Below, piece by piece: positions 6,727 through 13,103 of a stretch of 15,215 nt of DNA. Made by a program: the position numbers and the translations under genes. Source of the DNA: an uncultured Campylobacter sp. (GTDB taxonomy: Bacteria; Campylobacterota; Campylobacteria; Campylobacterales; Campylobacteraceae). Location: NCBI RefSeq assembly GCF_938031315.1, contig NZ_CALHHT010000261.1, positions 1 through 15,215 on the forward strand. Direction: 5' to 3'. Under the pieces are notes generated by a model that was not told the DNA's origin, made no database searches, and saw only the letters and a list, made by a program, of their open reading frames with translations. The stretch's first letter is position 1, and the number at the start of each line of letters is the position of its first letter.

Positions 6727-7932
6727 TTACTCTCTTACCAGCCCGTTTTTATCGGATTTATCGCTGATTAGATTGCCCGCTTCGTCGTATTTTTTGGCGC
6801 GCACGAGCCTGCCGCGCTCAAACTCGCCCTCGGCTTCGAGCTTGCCGTCTGCGTAGTAGTGCTTCGCCGTGCCCGTCTCGAGCCCATCCTTGAACGTCAC
6901 TCTAGCCTTGAGCGCGCCGTTTTCGTGGTATGTTTCGTATAGCCCGTGTTTGCGCCCATCTCTGAACATTACCTTCGCCGCAAGCGCACCGCTTGCGTAG
7001 TATTGCTTACTCGTGCCCGTTTGCCTGCCGCGCTCAAACTCGTATTCGCCCTGCAGCGCACCGCTTGCGTAGTATTCGCGCACGGCGCCGTCGCGCTCGC
7101 CGTCTTTGAAATTTTCGACTACGCGCGTCTTGCCGTCCTCATAAAATAACTTCCAAACGCCCTGTTTGCGGTCATCCTTGTATGCGCCCGTCTGCTTTAG
7201 CGCGCCGCTTTCGTAGTACCATTTTTCCATACCTTGGCGCTTGCCCGCTTTGTATGTTCGCACGCCGCGCACTTTGCCGCTTTTGTAATAATCCACGTCC
7301 TTACCGTTTCGCAGCCCGCTCTTATACGGATGGCGCGCGCTTACTTCGCCGCTTTCGTAGTAGTCGGTGAAAACGCCCACGCGTCTATCATTTTTATACG
7401 CGCCCTGCTGCTTTAGCTTGCCGCTTCCCTGATAATACAGCTTGTAAAAACCCTCGCGCTTACCGGCTTTGTATTCGCTCTGTGATCTCAGCTCGCCGCC
7501 GTCCGCGTAGTAGCTCTTCGCGACGCCGTCGTACAGGCCGTTTTTTAGCGGATATTCGTTTGAGGGCTTATCTCTGCCGTTAAAGTAATCGCGCTGAAGC
7601 ACCGCAGTGCCGTCCTTTACGTCGATCTCTCTTATAAGTGTCGGCGGTAGCGGCTTTGCTCTAGGGTAGACGACGCCCATAAAATTTACGTCGTAGAGAT
7701 CCTCGGCGCTGTAATGCAGCACCTTGAGCGTCCCGCTGTAGGGCTTATCCGCTACAAAATACAGACCGTTTTTTAGAACCGGCTCGGGTTGCATTACGAT
7801 TTTTGGCTCCAGAGCTTGCGCGCCTAGCGCCAAAAACGGAAGTAGGAGCTTTAATGCGCTTGAAAAAATGAAATTTCGCATTAAATTTAAGCCCAAATTG
7901 AGCGAATTTTGCGCGGCTTTGCGGGTTTTCAT
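6727..7932 (-). CDS. Exported YwqK/MORN-repeat protein
   Basis: A 401-residue protein with about ten consecutive 23-24-residue repeats from residue ~128 to the C-terminus. The pattern is YY-x-S-G-x-L ... Y/F-K-x-G-x-x-x-G, as in the MORN-like YwqK family (often labelled toxin-antitoxin antitoxin repeats). Such repeats form open beta-sheet solenoids, probably for binding partners or membrane. The N-terminus has a signal peptide ending Gly-Ala-Gln-Ala at residue 40, so the protein is probably periplasmic or surface-bound. I chose the ATG at 7932 because AAGGA lies 8 nt upstream; Met18 (7881) would give a more usual signal peptide but has only a weak ribosome site. Two repeats share a 21-base identical stretch, suggesting recent duplication. 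No toxin gene is adjacent. The function is unknown. Confidence 0.85.
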   Translation of the reverse strand: MKTRKAAQNSLNLGLNLMRNFIFSSALKLLLPFLALGAQALEPKIVMQPEPVLKNGLYFVADKPYSGTLKVLHYSAEDLYDVNFMGVVYPRAKPLPPTLIREIDVKDGTAVLQRDYFNGRDKPSNEYPLKNGLYDGVAKSYYADGGELRSQSEYKAGKREGFYKLYYQGSGKLKQQGAYKNDRRVGVFTDYYESGEVSARHPYKSGLRNGKDVDYYKSGKVRGVRTYKAGKRQGMEKWYYESGALKQTGAYKDDRKQGVWKLFYEDGKTRVVENFKDGERDGAVREYYASGALQGEYEFERGRQTGTSKQYYASGALAAKVMFRDGRKHGLYETYHENGALKARVTFKDGLETGTAKHYYADGKLEAEGEFERGRLVRAKKYDEAGNLISDKSDKNGLVRE

Positions 7933-8096
7933 ATTTTGCTTCCTTGTGGCTCAGTTAAATTTGAAGAATTTTAAAATTTGAAGCTAAATTTTAGATAAAT
8001 CCTCACGGAGTTTAGGCTGATGGTTTGATTTTCGGCGCTGGCGGTGCGCAAGCCGTACCCGTAAGCTTTTCTCGTGCTGTTTAACGGAGCTAAGCG

Positions 8097-8609
8097 CTAA
8101 ATTTCGGCGCGCTTTAACACATCCGCGACGATCGTCCACTCGCGCACGAGCCTCTCAAAACTAAAATTTGCATTCGCAGGGCTAGTCGAGGGTAGCTTGA
8201 CGGGTTCTTTGCCCGTTGTGTTTAAAATTTGAGTTTTTAGGTATTTTTCGCAGATTTCGTGCGCCTTGCCGCCGTTTGCGTAAACTTGCGCGATGTGCGC
8301 GCCGCTAAAGATCGGCTCTAAATTTGCAGGCTCGACGGCGGTCATTTTGGCGTCGCTCGAGCCCTTTATCTCGCAGCAGATCGCCGCGTCGTAGATGGCG
8401 ATGCCGCGGGCGAGCAGGAATTTTATCTTTTCATCCGTGCTCGCAGGCGGCGGCGCGTTTAAAATTTGCGCCAGCACCTGCCAGAAGCGATTTTGCGGAT
8501 TTGCGTAGTAAAAGCCCAGCTTGCGAGAAATGACGGAGGGAAAGGAGCCGAGGATTAAAATTTTAGAATTCTCATCGAAAATCGGCTTAAAAGGGTGGGT
8601 TTGGCTCAT
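8097..8609 (-). CDS. Hypoxanthine-DNA (deoxyinosine) glycosylase, UDG superfamily
   Basis: A 170-residue protein matching the uracil-DNA glycosylase superfamily branch that removes hypoxanthine from DNA (family 6). Visible motifs: LILGSFPSVISRKLGFYYANPQNRFW (residues 18-43, the active-site loop region of the superfamily), GIAIYDAAICCEIKGSSDAKM (69-89) and LPSTSPANA (139-147, the minor-groove loop). It starts base-excision repair of deaminated adenine. The length is usual for the family. The gene is transcribed toward the repeat-protein gene with about 160 bases between, in which I see no strong terminator. The upstream Shine-Dalgarno is weak, so the start is less certain than the identity. 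Confidence 0.88.
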   Translation of the reverse strand: MSQTHPFKPIFDENSKILILGSFPSVISRKLGFYYANPQNRFWQVLAQILNAPPPASTDEKIKFLLARGIAIYDAAICCEIKGSSDAKMTAVEPANLEPIFSGAHIAQVYANGGKAHEICEKYLKTQILNTTGKEPVKLPSTSPANANFSFERLVREWTIVADVLKRAEI

Positions 8610-8957
8610 TTTGCGCTTGCTTTGTATTCATCAAAAACGCTTGCCGGAGCGCTATAAAATTTATCTTTCATTTTCGCTTTATCTCTCGTAAATTTCGCAA
8701 TTTCGCCCGCGAAGTAGCTTGAAGCTTAAATTGCGCGGCAACAAAGATTTCGGCGCGCCTGTTTGCTCTGATACGGTGCGCGGTAAAAATTCTACTGAAC
8801 CTGCCACGGCGAGCGATTTGGATCTAAATTTCAGCTTTTGCAAATCCCAAATCAGAGTTTTTGCGACTAAATTTAGCGCTTCGCAGCGGCAAAATTTTAA
8901 CCTTTGCGGCAGTTAAAATTCTATCTACCGCCGCAACTGCCTCCGAACCGCTGCACG
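8610..8957. other. Intergenic region between moeA and the glycosylase gene
   Basis: No intact gene is supported. A minus-strand frame is open from about 8916 to a TAA near 8677 and reads protein-like (for example AVAGSVEFLPRTVSEQTGAP), but it has no start codon or ribosome site. A plus-strand frame (8719-8916) lacks a ribosome site and any recognisable content. An inverted repeat GGCAGTT (8908-8914) / AACTGCC (8935-8941) just after moeA might serve as a weak terminator. Promoter signals for the glycosylase are not clear. Confidence 0.5.
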
Positions 8958-10166
8958 CTAAATTTTAGGTACCGAGATTACGCGCACTAGCTCGCCTTTT
9001 TTGAGCTCTTTGACCTCTAGCGGCGCGACTAGCAGGATGCTATCGTCGTCTAAATTGTTCAAAATCGCGCTGGAGCCTTGCTTTTTGCTTTGCAGGCTAA
9101 CAAAAAGCCGCCCCTCTCTGTTTTGCAAGACGGCGGGCATAAACTCAAGCCACGGCGTCTTTTTTACGTAGTCGTGATCTAAGATCGCGCTAAATTCCGT
9201 GTTTTCGCGCACGCCGAAGGATTTTTGCAAAAATACGCGCAGAAACAAAATGCACGTAATAAGCGCCGAGAGCGGGAAGCCCGGGAACGCGAAGATATAT
9301 TTTTCGCCCGTTTTGGCTACGCGCACGTGGCGGCCCGGCTTGATCGCCGCACCTTTTACGATTAGCTCAAATTTTGATTGTAGCGTGCTTTGCACGAAGT
9401 CGTAGTCTCCGACGCTCACTCCGCCGCTAGTTAGAAGTATGTCGGCGCTCTGTAAAGCCGATAAGATCGCGCTCTCCAGCTCTTTTTCGTCGTCGCGCGC
9501 GATCGGCATTATCATCGCTTCGCAGCCTAGCTGCGTTACTAAATTTGCAAGCGCGATGTGGTTGGAGCTGTAAATTTGAGCGTCGTTTTCGAGCCTCTCG
9601 CCGAGATCCTTGATCTCGCTGCCGGTGGCTAGAATCGCTACTTTTGGGCGGACGAATACGCTTATGTGAAATAGCCCCAGCTCCGCTAGCAGCGCGATCT
9701 GCGAAAAGCCGAGCTTCGTGCCACTTCTAAGCAAAAGCTCGCCCTCGCGGTAGCTCTCGCCCGCCGCGCGCACGGCAAAGCCTGCGGAAACGGGCTTTGT
9801 GACGATAATACCGCCTGCTTGTACCTGCACGTTTTCGATCGGCAGAAGCGTGTCGCTACCCTCGCACATGAGCCCGCCGGTGAAGGTTTTGACGCACTCG
9901 CCCGCCTTTGCCTCGGCGCCAGGCATCTTGCCTGCAGGCGTCGTGCCGACGATCTTAAATTTAGCCCCCTCGCTTAGATCCGCGCCCTTTAGCGCGTAGC
10001 CGTCCATTGCGGCGGTCGGGCGGCGCGGAGTGCTAAAGGGCGCCGCGACATCGCCTGCCAAAATACGCCCCAGCGCCTGCGTGATCGCGACTTTTTCGAT
10101 GCGCGAGGACTTTTGCACCGTGTTTGCGAAGCGCTCCATCGCGCTTTCAAATTTTTCAAATTCCAT
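8958..10166 (-). CDS. moeA: Molybdopterin molybdenumtransferase MoeA
   Basis: Inserts molybdate into adenylylated molybdopterin in the last step of molybdenum cofactor synthesis, needed by formate dehydrogenase, nitrate reductase and similar enzymes. Family motifs (residues counted from the first of two Mets): RRPTAAMDGYALKG near 49-62, TFTGGLMCEGSDTLLPIE near 95-112, AILATGSEI near 178-185, LLTSGGVSVGDYDFV near 245-259, and a final FPGFPLSALITC near 295-306. The last differs from the E. coli GNP form by Phe for Asn. Two consecutive ATG codons exist. AGGAGG lies 3 nt before the first (10169) and 6 nt before the second (10166), so I prefer the second, giving 402 residues. This ATG overlaps the TGA stop of the transporter gene by one base, implying translational coupling. 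Confidence 0.95.
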   Translation of the reverse strand: MEFEKFESAMERFANTVQKSSRIEKVAITQALGRILAGDVAAPFSTPRRPTAAMDGYALKGADLSEGAKFKIVGTTPAGKMPGAEAKAGECVKTFTGGLMCEGSDTLLPIENVQVQAGGIIVTKPVSAGFAVRAAGESYREGELLLRSGTKLGFSQIALLAELGLFHISVFVRPKVAILATGSEIKDLGERLENDAQIYSSNHIALANLVTQLGCEAMIMPIARDDEKELESAILSALQSADILLTSGGVSVGDYDFVQSTLQSKFELIVKGAAIKPGRHVRVAKTGEKYIFAFPGFPLSALITCILFLRVFLQKSFGVRENTEFSAILDHDYVKKTPWLEFMPAVLQNREGRLFVSLQSKKQGSSAILNNLDDDSILLVAPLEVKELKKGELVRVISVPKI

Positions 10167-11464
10167 CATTTGCCTCCTACGATTTTATAAATTTGATCTT
10201 CATTTATCAGTTTCGAGTTAAATTTCACAACGAGTTCGCCATCGGTCTCGTAAATTTCAATAATGCCCTTGACGCCCTGTAGTGCGGAAAAATCGCCGCC
10301 TTTAGGAAAGTATAAATTCTTAAAAAGTTTTGGATCGCTCAGCCTAGAAAGTAGCACAAGCCAGATTACGCCCAAAACCGCGACGCCAATGCCTAGCGCT
10401 TCGATGCCAATTTTGCCAAAAAGTGCGCCGCCGCATAGCCCGCCCAAAAAACTGCCAAAAAATCCGAACGAATTAAAAATCCCAAGCGCAGCGCCTTTTT
10501 GAGCGACTTTGGCAAATTTGGACGCAAGGCTTTGCATAATGGGCTCATGCGCGTTAAATCCCACGAAAAAGAGCATCACACCCACCACGAAAGCGCTCGC
10601 CCCGCTAGCAAACGCAAAAATCAAATACGAAGCGATGAAAAAGCAAATGCCGATAAGTAGAATTTGCTTAGCTAGCGCGCGCTTTTCGCCTAAAGCACCG
10701 CTCGCGCCCATCGCGGTAAAGCCGAAAATGGCGCCTAGAGCATAAATTTTGGTCAAATCACTTTTGGAAAGTCCGAATTTTTGCACGAGCAAAATTGGAA
10801 TTAGAAAAAACGCTGCCGTCATGAAAGCTTTTTGAAAAAAATTCGTTAAATTCATAAGCATTAAATTTTTGTCACTCAAAAGTGAGCCGAGCGGGACCTT
10901 TTGGCGCAGGGAGCGGATATGCGGTTCGGTAGGTACTACGAAAAAAAGCAGTACCAAACATAAAAGCGTAAGCGCCGAACTTAGATGAAATAGGCTGGCA
11001 AGCCCAAATTTGGCGCTTAAAAACGGACTTAAAATCATTGCGACACCAAAGCTCACGCCTATCATCGCGCCCATTACCGCCATCGCCTTGCCGCGCTCTT
11101 CCTCCCGCGTAAAATCGCTAATTAGTGCGGTAGCTACGGCTCCTACAGCACCGCAGCCTTGCAAAAAACGCCCAAAAATCATCGTATAAATGCTCTCGCT
11201 CGCCGCGCAAACGCAAGCGCCCACGATAAAAAGCGCCAGTCCTATCGCAAGAGTTTTTTTACGTCCGATCTTATCGCTTAACACTCCAAATGGCGTTTGC
11301 AAAATCACTTGCATAATCGCATAAATTCCAAAAAGTAGCCCCACTAGGCTTTCGTTTGCGCCGTGCAAGCTCAATGCATACAGGCTAAGCACGGGCAGCA
11401 AAATAAATAATCCAAAAAACCTCGTAGCGATGATAAAACTAAGCGGAAGGACGCTTTTTAGCAT
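10166..11464 (-). CDS. YajR-like MFS transporter with C-terminal YAM-like domain
   Basis: A major facilitator superfamily permease with 12 predicted membrane segments. The cytoplasmic motif A reads GVLSDKIGRKK after the second segment, with FGRFLQGCGAVGAV in the fourth-helix region. The last ~50 residues are soluble, with the pattern LQGVKGIIEIYETDGELVVKFNSKL, resembling the small ferredoxin-like YAM domain of E. coli YajR; the total length (432 residues) fits too. The substrate is unknown. The frame can begin at TTG 11479, but the ATG at 11464 is preferred: GAGG lies 9 nt upstream, while TTG has no ribosome site. The stop overlaps moeA, so the two are cotranscribed; a link to molybdate or cofactor handling is only suggested by this. 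Confidence 0.9.
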   Translation of the reverse strand: MLKSVLPLSFIIATRFFGLFILLPVLSLYALSLHGANESLVGLLFGIYAIMQVILQTPFGVLSDKIGRKKTLAIGLALFIVGACVCAASESIYTMIFGRFLQGCGAVGAVATALISDFTREEERGKAMAVMGAMIGVSFGVAMILSPFLSAKFGLASLFHLSSALTLLCLVLLFFVVPTEPHIRSLRQKVPLGSLLSDKNLMLMNLTNFFQKAFMTAAFFLIPILLVQKFGLSKSDLTKIYALGAIFGFTAMGASGALGEKRALAKQILLIGICFFIASYLIFAFASGASAFVVGVMLFFVGFNAHEPIMQSLASKFAKVAQKGAALGIFNSFGFFGSFLGGLCGGALFGKIGIEALGIGVAVLGVIWLVLLSRLSDPKLFKNLYFPKGGDFSALQGVKGIIEIYETDGELVVKFNSKLINEDQIYKIVGGK

Positions 11465-11499
11465 AATCTTAAACCTCAAATAATATGAAATTTGTGCCG

Positions 11500-11505
11500 A
11501 TTATA
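11500..11505 (-). promoter_or_regulatory. Predicted -10 box for the transporter-moeA operon
   Basis: The minus strand reads TATAAT with the expected start about 28 bases before the preferred ATG. No -35 box is evident. It lies in the 105-base divergent gap shared with rdgB. Confidence 0.55.
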
Positions 11506-11538
11506 GCCAAAAATCGTAACGAATTCTTTGATTTTGGG

Positions 11539-11544
11539 TAAAAT
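11539..11544 (+). promoter_or_regulatory. Predicted -10 box for rdgB
   Basis: GGGTAAAAT gives a TAAAAT hexamer 25 bases before the rdgB ATG, after a T-rich stretch. The call is based only on hexamer and spacing. Confidence 0.4.
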
Positions 11545-11569
11545 GGCGGCTTAAATTTAAGGAGCGAGG

Positions 11570-12199
11570 ATGAAAATTTTACTTGCGACGAGTAATAAAA
11601 ATAAAGCAAAAGAGATAAAAGAATTTTTCACAGAATACGACGTGTGTGCGCTTGGCGAGGTGCTGGATCCTTTTGAGATCGACGAGTGCGGCACGAGCTT
11701 CAAACAAAACGCGCTTATTAAAGTTCGCGCAGTGCATGAGGCGCTAAAAAGTAAAAATTTACAGAGCGAATTTTTTGTATTAAGCGACGATAGCGGTATC
11801 TGCGTGGACGCACTGGGCGGGGCCCCGGGGATATTTTCGGCGCGCTTTAGCGGCTCAGATGCAACGGATGCGAGCAATCGCGATAAATTAGCAAGCGAGC
11901 TAGAAGCTTTAAATTTAGACTCCTCATCCGCGCATTACACGGCGGCGATAGCGCTAAAATGCGATCTGGGTGAGTTTTGCACGCACGGCTTTATGCACGG
12001 CACGGCGATAACGCAGCAGCGCGGGCAAAACGGATTCGGATACGATTTTATGTTTATTCCGCGCGGATTTGACCGCACGATCGGGGAGCTGCCCGCTGAG
12101 GTGAAATTTGAAATTTCGCACCGCACGAAGGGACTGGCGCTGATGCGAATTTTATTGAAAAATTTAGAAAAACAGATGAGACTTGCTAAATTTCATTAA
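11570..12199 (+). CDS. rdgB: dITP/XTP pyrophosphatase RdgB (HAM1 family)
   Basis: Hydrolyses dITP, XTP and ITP to monophosphate plus pyrophosphate, keeping deaminated purines out of DNA and RNA. The sequence has the N-terminal ATSNKNKAKEI substrate loop (residues 6-16), the SDDSGICVDALGGAPGIFSA metal-site motif (72-91), GFGYDFMFIP (156-164) and the C-terminal SHRTKGLALM (183-192). The length of 209 residues is normal. AAGGAG lies about 5 nt before the ATG. The gene is monocistronic as far as can be seen; the tRNA operon promoter starts within 40 bases of its stop. The hypoxanthine-DNA glycosylase about 3 kb away acts on the same lesion once in DNA. Confidence 0.95.
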   Translation: MKILLATSNKNKAKEIKEFFTEYDVCALGEVLDPFEIDECGTSFKQNALIKVRAVHEALKSKNLQSEFFVLSDDSGICVDALGGAPGIFSARFSGSDATDASNRDKLASELEALNLDSSSAHYTAAIALKCDLGEFCTHGFMHGTAITQQRGQNGFGYDFMFIPRGFDRTIGELPAEVKFEISHRTKGLALMRILLKNLEKQMRLAKFH

Positions 12200-12238
12200 A
12201 TTTAGAGCCGTAAAAAGCGGAATTTAAGAAAAAATATA

Positions 12239-12244
12239 TATAAT
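12239..12244 (+). promoter_or_regulatory. Predicted -10 box of the tRNA operon
   Basis: A TATAAT at the end of an ATATATATAAT run, 29 bases before the first tRNA, follows an A-rich tract. It gives a start near 12251 and a leader of about 23 bases. Confidence 0.6.
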
Positions 12245-12273
12245 ACGCTTTTCATTCAATCCACGAAAATCTT

Positions 12274-12350
<77 letters not shown>

Positions 12351-12354
12351 TTGT

Positions 12355-12432
12355 GGTGAGTTTAGCTCAGTAGGTTAGAGCATCAGATTGTGGTCCTGAG
12401 GGTCGTGGGTTCGATTCCCACAACTCACCCCA
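12355..12432 (+). tRNA. tRNA-His (anticodon GTG)
   Basis: The acceptor GTGAGTT pairs with AACTCAC. An extra 5' G (12355) faces C73, the histidine identity element, and CCA is encoded. The loop TTGTGGT gives anticodon GTG. The top of the anticodon stem has an A-C mismatch (TCAGA against CCTGA). It starts 4 bases after tRNA-Pro. Confidence 0.94.
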
Positions 12433-12438
12433 CTTTAT

Positions 12439-12515
12439 GCGCTCGTAGCTCAATTGGATAGAGCAACAGACTTCGGATCTGTAGGTTGAAGGTTCGACTC
12501 CTTTCGAGCGTACCA
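12439..12515 (+). tRNA. tRNA-Arg (anticodon TCG)
   Basis: The acceptor GCGCTCG pairs with CGAGCGT (one G-T), followed by ACCA. The anticodon stem ACAGA/TCTGT encloses CTTCGGA, giving TCG for CGN codons. Confidence 0.94.
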
Positions 12516-12530
12516 CTGATTCGATAATTT

Positions 12531-12607
12531 GCGCTCATAGCTCAGTAGGATAGAGCAACGGCCTTCTAAGCCGTAGGTCAGAGGTTCGAATCCTCTTGGG
12601 CGTACCA
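12531..12607 (+). tRNA. tRNA-Arg (anticodon TCT)
   Basis: The acceptor GCGCTCA pairs with TGGGCGT (two G-T pairs), followed by ACCA. The stem ACGGC/GCCGT encloses CTTCTAA, giving TCT for AGA/AGG codons. Much of its 5' half resembles the preceding tRNA-Arg, suggesting shared ancestry. Confidence 0.94.
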
Positions 12608-12656
12608 TATTAAGCTCATATTAAGAGCTATTTAGATAATATGCGCTTTCTTTTTT

Positions 12657-12741
12657 GCGGATGTGGTGAAATTGGCAGACACACCAGACTTAGGATCTGG
12701 CGCCTCACGGCATGAAGGTTCAAGTCCTTTCATCCGCACCA
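12657..12741 (+). tRNA. tRNA-Leu (anticodon TAG)
   Basis: A class II tRNA of 85 bases with a long variable arm (GCGCCTCACGGCAT region). The acceptor GCGGATG pairs with CATCCGC, followed by ACCA. The stem CCAGA/TCTGG encloses CTTAGGA, giving TAG. The 49-base spacer before it holds a small AGCTC/GAGCT hairpin (12613-12629) and a T run, a possible processing or attenuation site. Confidence 0.95.
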
Positions 12742-12755
12742 TCCATTCTACGCGT

Positions 12756-12830
12756 TCCGGATTAGCTCAGCGGTAGAGTAGGCGGCTGTTAACCGCTTGG
12801 TCGCTGGTTCGAATCCAGCATCCGGAGCCA
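12756..12830 (+). tRNA. tRNA-Asn (anticodon GTT)
   Basis: The acceptor TCCGGAT pairs with ATCCGGA, followed by GCCA. The loop CTGTTAA gives anticodon GTT. Last gene of the cluster. Confidence 0.95.
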
Positions 12831-12872
12831 TATATACTCAAAAATTCCTTTAGACCCCTGATTTTATCGATG

Positions 12873-12892
12873 CTTAAAGAGCTTTAAGTTTT
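12873..12892 (+). terminator. Intrinsic terminator of the tRNA operon
   Basis: CTTAAA and TTTAAG form a 6-bp stem around GAGC, followed by TTTTCTTAGTTTT. It lies 42 bases after tRNA-Asn. The stem is AT-rich, so moderate strength is expected. Confidence 0.5.
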
Positions 12893-13029
12893 CTTAGTTT
12901 TATAAAAATTTGTTCCAGAAATTTTTTAATATTCTAATTTCTCGTTATACTTTCTAAGCAATCTAGAATACCTTTTATAAAATTTAAAATTCTCATTTTG
13001 TAAATAAATTTGATAAAATTTAGCCATTT

Positions 13030-13045
13030 ATTGATTATAATCAAT
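13030..13045 (+). promoter_or_regulatory. FNR/CRP-family operator upstream of hcp
   Basis: ATTGATTATAATCAAT is a perfect 16-bp palindrome that contains the exact FNR consensus TTGAT-N4-ATCAA. Its centre (13037.5) lies 41.5 bases before the start predicted from the -10 box at 13067, the classical class II activator position. Binding by an FNR-type regulator in response to low oxygen or nitrosative stress is inferred. Confidence 0.7.
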
Positions 13046-13066
13046 TTTTTTGCCTAAATAAAATCT

Positions 13067-13072
13067 TAAAAT
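13067..13072 (+). promoter_or_regulatory. Predicted -10 box of hcp
   Basis: The hexamer TAAAAT gives an expected start near 13079, 25 bases before the ATG. No -35 hexamer is seen, and the FNR-type palindrome occupies that place. Confidence 0.5.
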
Positions 13073-13103
13073 TACCAACTAAATTTTTTTACAAAGGATT
13101 TCT

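Noticed and set aside
6539..6856. Plus-strand 105-residue frame
   Set aside because: It lies in degenerate repeats and then runs antisense to the YwqK-repeat gene; there is no ribosome site and no recognisable protein content.
6727..7932. Antitoxin of a toxin-antitoxin pair
   Set aside because: The protein has a signal peptide and no toxin-like gene lies beside it; the family name alone does not support the role.
8719..8916. Plus-strand 65-residue frame
   Set aside because: No Shine-Dalgarno, no recognisable motif, and the opposite strand is equally open.
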